Source: Psychrobacter sp. M13
GTDB taxonomy: Bacteria > Pseudomonadota > Gammaproteobacteria > Pseudomonadales > Moraxellaceae
Reading direction: 5' to 3'
DNA: 64,000 bases
Assembly: GCF_030718935.1 (NCBI RefSeq)
Contig: NZ_CP132194.1
Location: 2,356,001-2,420,000 of the forward strand
In this document: positions 9,821 to 18,984 of the stretch, piece after piece
How positions within the stretch are numbered: the stretch's first letter is position 1
Layout of the letters: every line of letters begins with the position of its first letter
Program-made: the position numbers and the translations under genes
The notes under the pieces: model-generated
What the model saw: only the letters and a program-made list of their open reading frames with translations
Databases searched by the model: none
Told to the model about the DNA's origin: nothing

Positions 9821-10888
9821 ATGATAACGACTTCCGTAAACCACAGCCATGCTGATATGACCCGATGGACAGGACGCGCAGAGCCGTTTGAGACTGCTCG
9901 TGCCCGCTATTGGTATCAACTAGCACAACCTTATGCGTTTGCTACTCTTGATAATAAAGGGCAGCGCATTGGGCTGGTTGGTTTCGCCTGTGATCAAGGT
10001 GTGCGTCGCAATCAAGGACGCGTGGGTGCCAGAGCAGCGCCGCCTTTGATTCGTAGCGCATTTGCGGCATTGCCCATTATCGCTGAGCTGCAACAGCGCT
10101 TTGATAGTGAGATGCCAACCTTGCTTGGTGATGCAGGTGATATTCATTGTCACGATAGCGATAGTTTTGCCGCGCAAGTTCTTGAGCAAGCCCAGAAAAC
10201 CTACGCGGATGTCGTCAGTGATATTATTAAGCGAGGCGGTCTGCCTATCGGTTTAGGCGGCGGTCATGCGATTGCCTTTGGTAGTTTTTTGGGACTGTGG
10301 CAAGCGTTACAGCAGATAGACGCCACAACCCATGAGACATCCACACCTAGCAAATCTACACCTAGCATTGGTATTATTAACTTTGATGCTCATCTTGATA
10401 TTCGTCAGTCTGATGTCGCAACATCTGGTACACCATTTCGTCAAATCGCAGAACATCTCACGGATCATGAGCAAGCGTTTCATTACTGCTGTATCGGCGT
10501 TAGTCGGTTTTCCAACACTGCTGCTCTCTTCGACCGCGCTGAGCAGTTAGGCGTACATATTATTAGTGATGAAGACTGCACCAATAAAAAATGGAAAAAA
10601 ATTGCAGATCAAATTGAGACCTTTATCGACCAAGTTGATGTGGTCTACTTAACTATTGATATGGATTGCTTGCCCTCAAGCGTGGTGCCTGGTGTCAGTG
10701 CGCCAGCCGCCTATGGTATTAACTTGGCATTCGTTGAGCGTGCGGTCAAGATTATCATGGCATCAGGCAAAGTAAAAATGGCCGACATCGCCGAAATCAA
10801 CCCCACTTATGATACTGACCAACGCAGCTGCAAAGTCGCCGCTCGACTATTAGCAACCATCATTGAGCAGCATTTATTCACCTTATAG
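9821..10888 (+). CDS. hutG: Formimidoylglutamase
   Basis: Hydrolyses N-formimidoyl-L-glutamate to glutamate and formamide (EC 3.5.3.8), last step of the four-gene route. The 355-residue protein is an arginase/ureohydrolase-fold enzyme with the manganese ligands in GGGHAIAFG (about 146-154), NFDAHLDIR (about 186-194) and DMDCLPSSVVPGVSAP (about 280-295). It is some 40 residues longer than typical, owing to an N-terminal lead and a small Thr/Ser insert around 168-180 (THETSTPSKSTPS). It lies 29 bp after hutH and 38 bp before hutI. The presence of this enzyme rather than HutF plus N-formylglutamate deformylase indicates the formamide-releasing branch. Confidence 0.93.
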   Translation: MITTSVNHSHADMTRWTGRAEPFETARARYWYQLAQPYAFATLDNKGQRIGLVGFACDQGVRRNQGRVGARAAPPLIRSAFAALPIIAELQQRFDSEMPTLLGDAGDIHCHDSDSFAAQVLEQAQKTYADVVSDIIKRGGLPIGLGGGHAIAFGSFLGLWQALQQIDATTHETSTPSKSTPSIGIINFDAHLDIRQSDVATSGTPFRQIAEHLTDHEQAFHYCCIGVSRFSNTAALFDRAEQLGVHIISDEDCTNKKWKKIADQIETFIDQVDVVYLTIDMDCLPSSVVPGVSAPAAYGINLAFVERAVKIIMASGKVKMADIAEINPTYDTDQRSCKVAARLLATIIEQHLFTL

Positions 10889-10926
10889 CTGGTTTACAAA
10901 TACCCAGCGCCTAGCAGGAGCCTATT

Positions 10927-12252
10927 ATGACTACCTCTACCGTACAGACACCTATCGATAGCGCCACTATGACCTCGTTTGATAACGTGATTATCAATGC
11001 TAATCTCGCCACATTCTCCAAACAATACGGCTTTGATATCTATAGCGACAATCAAAACGACAACCAAAGCAATAATCAAACTAAAAGTACACCTTATGGA
11101 CAGCTAGAAAATGCGGCTATTGGTATTCAAGATGGCAAAATTGCATGGATTGGCACTCATGAAGAAATAAAGACACACCTTGCTCATTATAAAAACGATC
11201 AAATCAAAGATGTCGATGGCAACTGGGTAACGCCTGGACTCATCGATTGTCATACGCATCTGGTTTATGCTGGTAATCGCAGTAATGAGTTTGAAGCGCG
11301 TTTGCATGGTGCCAGTTATCAAGATATCGCAGCACAAGGCGGCGGTATTGTCTCGACCGTTAGCGCCACCCGCGAAGCTAGTATCGATGAGCTATTTGCG
11401 CAAAGTGAAAAGCGACTTTTGGCACTACTTAAAGAAGGTATAACCAGTGTCGAAATTAAATCTGGTTATGGCTTAGATTTGGATACTGAGCGCAAAATGC
11501 TAACGGTTGCACGCCAGCTCGGCGAAAAGTATAACATCGAAGTACGTAAGACTTACCTAGCTGCGCATGCCCTGCCGCCTGAGTATAAAGGTCGGATGGA
11601 TGACTATATTGAGCAAGTTTGCCAATGGCTGCCGATTTTACATAGTGAAGGTTTGGTCGATGCAGTAGATGGTTTCTGTGAAAATATTGCTTTCAGTACT
11701 GAGCAGATTAAGCGTGTGTTTGAGGTTGCACGCTCATTAGATTTACCTGTCAAGCTGCACTCTGAGCAATTATCTGATATAGGTGGCAGTGCTTTAGTCG
11801 CTGAATATCAAGGACTATCAAGCGATCACTTGGAGCACTTAGCAGAAGTCGATATCGAAAAAATGGCCGCCAGCGACACCGTAGCGGTACTATTGCCAGG
11901 GGCGTTTTATACTTTGCGTGATACCAAGCTGCCACCCATTGATAGCTTACGTAAGCATAAAGTAGCTATGGCAATTTCTACCGACTGTAATCCGGGTACC
12001 TCACCACTCACCTCATTATTGTTAGCAATGAATATGGGTAGTACGCTATTTTTTATGACGCCAGAAGAGGTACTTGCTGGCACGACTACTCACGCTGCAA
12101 AAGCACTGGCGTTATCCAATAAAGGCCGTATAGAAGTCGGCTGTGATGCTGATTTGGCATTATGGGATATCACTCGCCCTGCCGACTTGAGCTACCTGAT
12201 CGGCTTAAACCCTATTATTGGTACTATGATTAAGGGTCAATGGCGCAGATAA
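10927..12252 (+). CDS. hutI: Imidazolonepropionase
   Basis: Opens the ring of 4-imidazolone-5-propionate to give N-formimidoyl-L-glutamate (EC 3.5.2.7). It is an amidohydrolase-superfamily metalloenzyme of 441 residues, longer than the usual 400-415 because of an N-terminal stretch with a Gln/Asn-rich linker ([11 protein letters not shown], about 42-52). Metal ligands are visible as [12 protein letters not shown] (about 106-117), with later His in KLHSEQLSD and the acid in [15 protein letters not shown] precedes the ATG by six bases. It is the last gene of the hut operon and converges on the M14 peptidase gene. Confidence 0.95.
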   Translation: MTTSTVQTPIDSATMTSFDNVIINANLATFSKQYGFDIYSDNQNDNQSNNQTKSTPYGQLENAAIGIQDGKIAWIGTHEEIKTHLAHYKNDQIKDVDGNWVTPGLIDCHTHLVYAGNRSNEFEARLHGASYQDIAAQGGGIVSTVSATREASIDELFAQSEKRLLALLKEGITSVEIKSGYGLDLDTERKMLTVARQLGEKYNIEVRKTYLAAHALPPEYKGRMDDYIEQVCQWLPILHSEGLVDAVDGFCENIAFSTEQIKRVFEVARSLDLPVKLHSEQLSDIGGSALVAEYQGLSSDHLEHLAEVDIEKMAASDTVAVLLPGAFYTLRDTKLPPIDSLRKHKVAMAISTDCNPGTSPLTSLLLAMNMGSTLFFMTPEEVLAGTTTHAAKALALSNKGRIEVGCDADLALWDITRPADLSYLIGLNPIIGTMIKGQWRR

Positions 12253-12288
12253 CATTTCTATAAACCGCTATGAACGCTAAACGAATAA

Positions 12289-13416
12289 CTAACGCAAGTC
12301 ATCAACAACTGCTAACATAGCAATTAACGATGCCTCACCTAACTGAATACAGCGCTCTGGAGACCAACCCATTTCCAAATCGGGCAAGTTATCATTATCT
12401 TTAAAAGGCATTTCTAGAGTATTGGCGAGGCAATCAAAACGTTCGGCAACCCAGTTGGTGGCGAGAGTCATATTTGCTTTGCCTTGCGCATTAACCTTAT
12501 AACCAACCTCAGACTGAAAATCGGCACTGGCTAACTTTAATACTTCTGAGAACCTATTACGTAGATGTTCGAGGCGGTCGTTATAACTTGGTGTACCTTC
12601 AGAGCCAGCAAGGAAGACGAAAGGTAGTGTTTCATCACCATGCACATCATAAAACAAGTCTACCCCAGTTTTCTGCATTTTATCAATTACGTGGAACACC
12701 TCGGGGCTTTTTTCTAAGCTTGGATTTGACCATTCACGATTAAGATTAGTGCCAGCCGCGTTAGTCCGCAAGTGACCGCGCACACTACCGTCAGGGTTCA
12801 TATTAGGTACGATATAAAAGTTAGCTTTCTCTAGTAGTAGCTTGCCAGTGGCGTTATCACTATCGAGCAAGCTATGCATCAAACCCTCGACTAACCATTC
12901 AGCCATCGTCTCCCCTGGGTGCTGACGCGCTGTGATCCAAATGTTGCGTTTACTGACATCACCATCGCCAATTTTGACCAAATTTAAATCGCGCTTATCA
13001 AGGGTTTCACCTAAATGCTCTAAGCTCACTAAAGGATGCGTTTGTACTGCTGCCAACAGATCTTGATGGCGCTCATAGCTGTAAGGAGCAAAATAAGCAA
13101 TTTGAATAGTCTCACATTCCATATTCGCCACTATGGTTAATATGCCATTTTTATAAGAGGTTGGCAGTCGAAACCAATGCTGACGATCGAATGACGCAAC
13201 CGCTTGGTAATCGTCCCACCCTTTGGCGTACGCTGCCTCCCCTGCATTAACAATATTAAGCACGCATTGCTCACCAACTTGACCTGTCAGTCGAAAGTTA
13301 AACCACTGAAAAAACTCGCCACCAACATCGGGACGAATAGCCAATTCAATACTCTTTTTATCATTCAAACTGATAACGTCAATATTACCTGAATCGAAAT
13401 TAGCAGTGATACGCAT
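12289..13416 (-). CDS. M14-family zinc carboxypeptidase (cytosolic carboxypeptidase-like)
   Basis: Predicted zinc peptidase of the M14 family, closest in layout to the CCP/Nna1 branch: an N-terminal beta-sandwich (about 1-120) and then the catalytic domain. Zinc ligands are HPGE (166-169) and the His of YDVHGDE (259). NMNPDGSVRGHLRTN (205-219) and NLNREW (224-229) are typical substrate-site motifs. No signal peptide is present, so it acts in the cytoplasm. The start has a full AAGGAGG. Its gene is convergent with hutI and lies beyond the gdhA terminator, so it is its own unit. Bacterial members probably trim acidic or other C-terminal residues, but the natural substrate is unknown. Confidence 0.8.
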   Translation of the reverse strand: MRITANFDSGNIDVISLNDKKSIELAIRPDVGGEFFQWFNFRLTGQVGEQCVLNIVNAGEAAYAKGWDDYQAVASFDRQHWFRLPTSYKNGILTIVANMECETIQIAYFAPYSYERHQDLLAAVQTHPLVSLEHLGETLDKRDLNLVKIGDGDVSKRNIWITARQHPGETMAEWLVEGLMHSLLDSDNATGKLLLEKANFYIVPNMNPDGSVRGHLRTNAAGTNLNREWSNPSLEKSPEVFHVIDKMQKTGVDLFYDVHGDETLPFVFLAGSEGTPSYNDRLEHLRNRFSEVLKLASADFQSEVGYKVNAQGKANMTLATNWVAERFDCLANTLEMPFKDNDNLPDLEMGWSPERCIQLGEASLIAMLAVVDDLR

Positions 13417-13535
13417 AAAACCTCCTTAATTATTTCTTATAACGTTAATTGCTTTAAATAATAGCACGTCCTAAATTTTTATAAAAAAATCCATGAAAAA
13501 AAACTTAGCCTTAATACAGTCATTTTTTGACACAA

Positions 13536-13573
13536 AAAAACCGCGCTTATCAATAATGATAAACGCGGTTTTA
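13536..13573 (-). terminator. Intrinsic terminator after gdhA
   Basis: Stem AAAACCGCG plus TTATCA (13537 onward) pairs with TGATAA and CGCGGTTTT (to 13572). Read on the minus strand it is followed by a T run. It lies 26 bases after the gdhA stop. Confidence 0.85.
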
Positions 13574-13598
13574 GTGACTTAGCTTTCAAATAAAGCGA

Positions 13599-14948
13599 TT
13601 AGTTTAGGATACCAAACGCCACTAGAGCGTCAGCGACGCGCTTAAAGCCCACCATATTAGCCCCAGCCATATAATCGATATAGCCATTATCTGTTTGACC
13701 ATACTGCTCTGAAGCACCCGCGGCACTATCATGAATATCTTTCATAATGACTTTTAGACGCTCGTCTACTTGCTCAAAAGTCTTATATTGACGCACTGAG
13801 TTCTGTGACATCTCAAGCGCTGATACGGCAACGCCGCCTGCATTAGCCGCCTTACCTGGCGCATAATGTACGCGATAATCACGCACATAATCGACAGCAT
13901 CAGCAGTTAAAGGCATATTAGCCCCTTCAACGATATATTTGACGCCGTTATCGACTAACTGCTTAGCTTCCTCTTCGTTCACTTCGTTCTGAGTCGCTGA
14001 AGGAATAGCGATATCCGCTTTAAACTGCCAAGGCTTTTGACCCGCTAGCCATTTACCGCTGCCAAACTTAGTCACATAATCGGCCAAGGGCTTATTCGCA
14101 GCTTTTTGTGTTTTTAGCCAGTCGAGTTTCGGTTTATCAAAGCCGTTTTTATCATGCAAAGTACCTTGCGAGTCAGATACGGTAATTACTTTAGCACCTA
14201 ATGCAATGCACTTTTCAGCAGCATGTAGTGAGACATTACCAGCGCCTGAGACTAGCACGGTTTTGCCTTCAATAGCTTCGTCTTGCGCTTTTAGCATGTT
14301 CTCTAAAAAGTAAACCGCGCCGTAACCTGTGGCTTCGGTACGCATCAAACTACCACCAAACCCAACGCCTTTACCTGTGATAACACCAGTGGACTCGCGA
14401 GTTAGATTCTTATACATGGCAAACATATAGCTGACTTCGCGACCGCCAACCCCAATATCGCCCGCGGGTACATCCATGTCTTTATTGATGTAATGATAGA
14501 GTTCACGCATAAAGGCGTAACAAAAGCGGCGAACCTCAGAATCTGACTTACCTTTAGGGTCAAAATCAGAGCCACCTTTACCGCCACCAATTGGCAAACC
14601 CGTTAAAGCGTTTTTGAATATTTGCTCAAAGCCTAAGAATTTTAAGACCGATTGGTTGACAGTGGGGTGAAATCTCAGACCGCCTTTATAAGGCCCTAAT
14701 GCATTACAAAACTGTACGCGCCAGCCACGGTTAACCTGCACTTCGCCTTTATCATTTTCCCAGTTAATACGGAAGTTAAAAATACGATCAGGTTCAACCA
14801 AACGCTCAAATACTTTGAACTCTTCGTATTCAGGATGAGCGTCGTATAAGGGTTGGATAGTAAGGGCAACTTCTTTTACCGCTTGAATAAATTCATACTG
14901 ATGGGAATAATGGGCTTCGAGCTTTTCGATGGCTTGACTTATACTCAT
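13599..14948 (-). CDS. gdhA: NADP-specific glutamate dehydrogenase
   Basis: Interconverts 2-oxoglutarate plus ammonia and glutamate (EC 1.4.1.4). The 449-residue length and motifs fit the hexameric bacterial enzyme: KGGLRFHPTVN (88-98), the catalytic Lys in PIGGGKGGSDFDP (K124), PAGDIGVGGREV (about 162-173) and the Rossmann motif SGAGNVSLHAAEK (about 235-247). NADP specificity is inferred from length and subgroup. AAGGA precedes the ATG. Standing near the hut operon and the nitrate genes it fits ammonia capture, but it is monocistronic with its own terminator. Confidence 0.95.
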   Translation of the reverse strand: MSISQAIEKLEAHYSHQYEFIQAVKEVALTIQPLYDAHPEYEEFKVFERLVEPDRIFNFRINWENDKGEVQVNRGWRVQFCNALGPYKGGLRFHPTVNQSVLKFLGFEQIFKNALTGLPIGGGKGGSDFDPKGKSDSEVRRFCYAFMRELYHYINKDMDVPAGDIGVGGREVSYMFAMYKNLTRESTGVITGKGVGFGGSLMRTEATGYGAVYFLENMLKAQDEAIEGKTVLVSGAGNVSLHAAEKCIALGAKVITVSDSQGTLHDKNGFDKPKLDWLKTQKAANKPLADYVTKFGSGKWLAGQKPWQFKADIAIPSATQNEVNEEEAKQLVDNGVKYIVEGANMPLTADAVDYVRDYRVHYAPGKAANAGGVAVSALEMSQNSVRQYKTFEQVDERLKVIMKDIHDSAAGASEQYGQTDNGYIDYMAGANMVGFKRVADALVAFGILN

Positions 14949-15392
14949 ATATTTTCCTTAACTATAAAACGTGGGATTAAAAGAGCGTGGGATTTTATTC
15001 GCATACGTCCACGCAACGGACCATCACAATATACAATAATATTGAGGCAAAATTAGTTTTTTAGTGATGCAATATAATAGGTACATAAAAACTGGCGGGA
15101 TTGAATACTAATACTCTAAACAACCGATAGGTCATGTTCAGTTAGATATTAGGGTCTGCTAGAAATAGGAGCCGCGAACAATATTACACCAATAATGTCT
15201 AATGTGCATAATTTTACGCAAGAACGGCTAAATGCTTAACTTATGGTATTTAATCTACCTTGCCGCTCAAAAAAGTCAATAGCTTATGTTAATAAAGTTA
15301 TTTTTCGGCATGACAACTAATTAGAATAGCTAGAGCTTAAGCGGCATAAGTAGTGGTATAAGTATCAAGATTGGGCATCCTTGATTAGCTAC
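14949..15392. other. Intergenic region upstream of gdhA
   Basis: About 440 bp without a credible reading frame. It must hold the gdhA promoter on the minus strand. No strong palindrome, repeat or RNA gene was seen. Confidence 0.4.
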
Positions 15393-15965
15393 TTAAGCAA
15401 ACTGCCACTGCTCCCGCGTTATTTTATATAAAACATGCTCAGCGAGCCTATGATTGGCCTCAAGCATGGGATGACAAAAGTTGTCTTGCGTATCTATCAT
15501 ACCTAGGCGCTGCATAACCTTTTGTGAGGGCTCATTAATCACTGAGGTAAAAGCTACGACTTCGTTTAGTTGTAGCGTCTCAAAAGCAAACTGTAACGCG
15601 GTTTGTGCCGCCTCAGTAGCATAGCCTTGACCCCAATAGTCTTTATGCAATCGCCAAGCAATCTCAATACTGGGTGCGAATGGTAGGTCAGCGTGAGTGT
15701 GATTAAGACCAACAAAACCTATAAAGCGGTCAGCTTCGCTTGCGCACTCTTTAAGACTTACTGCCCAAAAGCCCCAACCTTTATCTTTTATGAGCTGTTG
15801 GCATTTATTCGCGATCGTATCGCTTAATTTAGGTGATAATACTTTAGGAAAATAGCGCATCACCTCAGGATCGGCATTAATCTGAGCGAATATCGCAAAG
15901 TCGCTGGCCTGCCATTGACGCAGATAAAGGCGTGGGGTTTGTATTGTATGTATTTTCATAATCAC
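15393..15965 (-). CDS. GNAT N-acetyltransferase, RimJ/RimL type
   Basis: The 190-residue protein has the order of the RimJ/RimL acetyltransferases: TPRLYLRQW near the N terminus, WAVSLKE and FIGFVGLNH for the central strands, the acetyl-CoA loop in DYWGQGYATEAAQ (about 109-121), and NEPSQKVMQRLGM (about 144-156). These enzymes acetylate protein N termini or small amines; the substrate here is unknown. It ends a minus-strand run (exonuclease, DUF421 protein, tautomerase, GNAT) with 15 bp to the tautomerase gene, so co-transcription is likely. Confidence 0.8.
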   Translation of the reverse strand: MIMKIHTIQTPRLYLRQWQASDFAIFAQINADPEVMRYFPKVLSPKLSDTIANKCQQLIKDKGWGFWAVSLKECASEADRFIGFVGLNHTHADLPFAPSIEIAWRLHKDYWGQGYATEAAQTALQFAFETLQLNEVVAFTSVINEPSQKVMQRLGMIDTQDNFCHPMLEANHRLAEHVLYKITREQWQFA

Positions 15966-15980
15966 TCAATCAAATTTAAC

Positions 15981-16367
15981 TTACACATTCACTTTATACT
16001 TTAAATCTTGGACTTCATCGCCCGTCATACCTCGAAAACCCCAACAGTGCGCAGGCTGCTCTTTTATAGTAATTTCAATATCTATCGACGCAATATTCAG
16101 CTGCGCTTCGATTTGTGCAAAGAGCGCTTTAATCAATACCTTTTTGGTCTCAATAGTGCGCCCCTCCATCATATTTATCTCAATCACAGTATAGGCCGCG
16201 CTTCTATCGGCAGGATAATAGAAGTCCTCAGTATCTAAGGGTATAAAACGCTGCGCGCGCTTATCTTCAGGCAGACCTAATATAGACTGCATACAACCAT
16301 GAATCACCTTAGATAACTGGCGTTTGATAGGATTTAGTTGCTCTTTGATACCGTAAATTATGATCAT
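15981..16367 (-). CDS. Tautomerase-fold protein
   Basis: A 128-residue protein resembling the Tautomerase_2 / MIF-like family: two beta-alpha-beta units, a C-terminal half with EGRTIETKKVLIKALFAQIE, and a typical end CWGFRGMTGDE. Members of this superfamily normally use an N-terminal Pro as base; here residue 2 is Ile and the first Pro is at about 12, so the classic proline mechanism is not supported as annotated. Function is unknown. The gene lies between the GNAT and DUF421 genes, with 15 and 33 bp gaps. Confidence 0.6.
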   Translation of the reverse strand: MIIIYGIKEQLNPIKRQLSKVIHGCMQSILGLPEDKRAQRFIPLDTEDFYYPADRSAAYTVIEINMMEGRTIETKKVLIKALFAQIEAQLNIASIDIEITIKEQPAHCWGFRGMTGDEVQDLKYKVNV

Positions 16368-16400
16368 AGTCGCTTTGGCTATCTTATTTAAATAAAAAAA

Positions 16401-17084
16401 TTAATTCACTACCGTAACATTCATAGCTAGCGCCCAGTCTCTACCGTTATCCTCACAGCGTGGGCACAAGTAGTCGGCCTCTGATAAATGAGTCACGTAA
16501 CCACAATCCATACAGGCATAACAAACGGTTGTCTCTACTTGCTCGACTGGCTGATACCGCTTAGGAAATAGCGGTAGACCGTAGCGCACTTGCTCATCGG
16601 TATAAAGCAAAATGCTTAGCTTGCCATCGGTCTCTAGCAATCCTGTACGCACTTGTCCTAAATGCTCTACCCCTTGCTGGCGCATCTCTGCAAAGAACTC
16701 ATCGTGCGACATTTTACCTTTTTTGATTTTATCGAGTACCAGCTGCCCGTCCTCGACGATATATATTGATCTGCCCTCTAATAGATCTTCAAAGGGCTGA
16801 TACTTCATCATGATCCAAGTGCACAATCGATAAAGTGCAATCACCGTGCTCATGATAATAACCGCTTGAATAATCGGTAAGTCTTCGGTAAACATCGGAT
16901 CGCCTGCAATAGAGCCAAGCGATAAAATGATGGTCAATTCAAAGATGGAGAGTTGACGGACACCGCGTTTACCCGTAAAACGCAGAAATATAATAATCAT
17001 GCTAAACATGACAACTACACGGATAAATATCTCAAGAGCAAACGCCCATGTGGTGTCATGAATAAAGATACTGACCCAATCCAT
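16401..17084 (-). CDS. DUF421 (YetF-like) membrane protein with a C-terminal zinc ribbon
   Basis: Three N-terminal membrane helices (about 10-85) are followed by the cytoplasmic DUF421 domain, with GKRGVRQLSIFELTI and EGRSIYIVEDGQ as landmarks. The last 40 residues add a Cys-rich module, CYACMDCG then CPRC, similar to a rubredoxin/rubrerythrin-type metal-binding ribbon. The ATG at 17084 is preferred over a TTG at 17099 because AAGGA sits correctly before it; the gene then follows the exonuclease stop by one base. The biological role of DUF421 proteins is poorly known. Confidence 0.75.
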   Translation of the reverse strand: MDWVSIFIHDTTWAFALEIFIRVVVMFSMIIIFLRFTGKRGVRQLSIFELTIILSLGSIAGDPMFTEDLPIIQAVIIMSTVIALYRLCTWIMMKYQPFEDLLEGRSIYIVEDGQLVLDKIKKGKMSHDEFFAEMRQQGVEHLGQVRTGLLETDGKLSILLYTDEQVRYGLPLFPKRYQPVEQVETTVCYACMDCGYVTHLSEADYLCPRCEDNGRDWALAMNVTVVN

Positions 17085-17085
17085 A

Positions 17086-18033
17086 TCAATCCTTCTCAAT
17101 TAACTGTAGAAATTCTCGCTCTGCAAGGATTTGAATTTCGATACCCTCATTAATTAGCGCCTCTACTTTGCGCTGTTTACTACTTTTCTCACTATCCTTT
17201 AGCTCTACTGAATCATTGGACGATTCATCTTGGCTACCGACCACTAGATAATTAAGCTTTTTAGAAGCGCCTGCTTTTACCGTAAAGCCTTGTTTGGCAG
17301 CCAACTCTATGATTTCCTCGCGACTGATACCTAAGCTGCCTGTAAAACAAATATTAAGACCTGCATAGCGTCCAGAGGTATTGCCTTGCATCGCATTGAC
17401 TGTAGGATAGCTGTTATTGACATAGTTAACTTGACTAGCAGTATTGGCTGAACTTTGCTTGATATTCGCTCTAGAGCGCCCACGCCTGTTGTAACTGCGT
17501 TTAGATTGGCTAACATTGACATAGTCTTTTATAGAGTCGCTATTCTCGCGCAAAATAGTGATGACGACATATCCGCAAGCTTTAGCATCCGCTAGCGCAT
17601 CATGATGCTCGAACTGATAGTTGAGTAGATTACAGACATTAGCCAGATTATAGCCTTTATAGGCAAACTGGCTAAATGTTCGACGCACCAGTACTGTAGC
17701 ATCGACCCAAGGCCAATTAGGATTCGGCAAATGATAACGAGTAAGACATTCTTTTAGCGCCCGTTGATCAAACAAGGTATAGCTCACTACTATAGTGTCA
17801 GCCACGAAGGCCAATATCTCATCGAATACTTCAATAATAAAGGGCGCATCCGCTACTTGCTCAGCAGTGATGCCATGGATACCGATATTAAGCGCGTCAA
17901 AGTCAGCTTGTGGATTAACAAGCGTGCAGTAACTATCGATAAGCTTGCCATTAGCATATTTAGCTAGCCCTATCTGGCAGATAGAGCCAACATTATTATT
18001 AGCGGTCTCGACATCAATGGCAACGAAATCCAT
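17086..18033 (-). CDS. DEDDh 3'-5' exonuclease fused to a BRCT domain
   Basis: Residues 1-165 form a DnaQ-like exonuclease: D7 and E9 in AIDVETA, D89 in SYTLFDQRAL, and H144/D149 in HHDALADAK. A Ser/Asn-rich linker (about 185-220) leads to a BRCT domain (about 221-310: GLNICFTGSLG, then LVVGSQDESS). It probably degrades or edits DNA, with the BRCT domain tethering it to a partner or to DNA ends. It starts 24 bp after modB, in the place where modC would be expected, and its end overlaps the ribosome site of the DUF421 gene. Confidence 0.8.
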   Translation of the reverse strand: MDFVAIDVETANNNVGSICQIGLAKYANGKLIDSYCTLVNPQADFDALNIGIHGITAEQVADAPFIIEVFDEILAFVADTIVVSYTLFDQRALKECLTRYHLPNPNWPWVDATVLVRRTFSQFAYKGYNLANVCNLLNYQFEHHDALADAKACGYVVITILRENSDSIKDYVNVSQSKRSYNRRGRSRANIKQSSANTASQVNYVNNSYPTVNAMQGNTSGRYAGLNICFTGSLGISREEIIELAAKQGFTVKAGASKKLNYLVVGSQDESSNDSVELKDSEKSSKQRKVEALINEGIEIQILAEREFLQLIEKD

Positions 18034-18057
18034 TATCCTTATCCTTACTTAAACGCT

Positions 18058-18762
18058 TTAAGAGCGCTGATTGAGCTTGTTAACGCTACTGGCGATCAAA
18101 CTCACCATAACCATGCCCATGATAATTAAAATCAGGGACATCGTATGCGCAGCTTCATAATTGAGCGCTTCTACTTGCTCATAGATAGCGATGGATACCA
18201 CTTTGGTCTCGCCAGCGATACTGCCACCGATCATCAGTACCACGCCAAACTCGCCAATAGTATGGGCAAAGCTAATCAAGCTGCCAAGCACAATACCAAC
18301 GCGAGCTTGTGGTAGCGCTATAGTCATAAAGCGGCGTAAACGATTGGGTTCTAATAGGCTGGCAACCTCCATCACGCTTTTGGGAATACGTAAGAACTGC
18401 GCATAGACTGGCTGAATATAAAACGGTAGGGAATAAATAATAGAGCCGACCACCAAACCCTCAAAGGTAAAGACTAGCGCGCTAATATTATGCTCGCTTA
18501 GCCATTTGCCCATACCGAAATTTGGACTTAATAATAGCAATAAATAAAAACCGATAACCGTTGGCGGTAACACTAAAGGCATTGCGATAATGCCCATCAA
18601 TATAATCTTAAGGCGTCCTACTAGCCATCCTCGGCTCGGCTTGGCTAGCCAATAAGCTAACGGCGTGGCGAATAATAATAGTAACAAAGTGGTGACGCCA
18701 GCAAGCTTAAGACTGACCCAAAATGGCGTCAACATCGCTGAGATAAGAGTTTGATCTATCAT
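18058..18762 (-). CDS. modB: Molybdate ABC transporter permease
   Basis: Inner-membrane channel for molybdate. The 234-residue protein has five to six membrane helices, and an EAA-like loop with ASLLEPNRLRRFMTIALPQA (about 130-149) and the SFAHTIGEFGVVLMIGG segment (about 164-180) typical of ModB/CysT-type permeases. The binding protein gene modA lies 222 bp upstream on the same strand. No ModC ATPase gene follows; the next gene is a nuclease. A partner ATPase must be encoded elsewhere. Confidence 0.9.
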   Translation of the reverse strand: MIDQTLISAMLTPFWVSLKLAGVTTLLLLLFATPLAYWLAKPSRGWLVGRLKIILMGIIAMPLVLPPTVIGFYLLLLLSPNFGMGKWLSEHNISALVFTFEGLVVGSIIYSLPFYIQPVYAQFLRIPKSVMEVASLLEPNRLRRFMTIALPQARVGIVLGSLISFAHTIGEFGVVLMIGGSIAGETKVVSIAIYEQVEALNYEAAHTMSLILIIMGMVMVSLIASSVNKLNQRS

Positions 18763-18984
18763 AGGGTCACTACTAATTATTCAGGGCTACTTTATCATAC
18801 TGGATTTTGGCGCTATAAAACCAATACGGTATATAAGGTAATATATTTATGCAAAGATATGGCGCTTCTAGTATAGATTTTGCACAGTTTCTATCCCACT
18901 TACAGACAACCAATCAAAAAATTATCCTAGCGACATTTTAGGTTCTATTTAACTTCAAGATGATTATATCTTAAAAGCTAGCCT

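Noticed and set aside
15981..16367. 4-oxalocrotonate tautomerase assignment for the 128-residue protein
   Set aside because: The N-terminal catalytic Pro is missing (Met-Ile-Ile start), so only the fold family is reported.
18811..18838. A ModE-like half-site pair (CGCTATA and TATATAAGG) between modA and modB
   Set aside because: The spacing is 12 bases instead of about 10, the halves are imperfect, and the place between two mod genes is unusual for ModE control.
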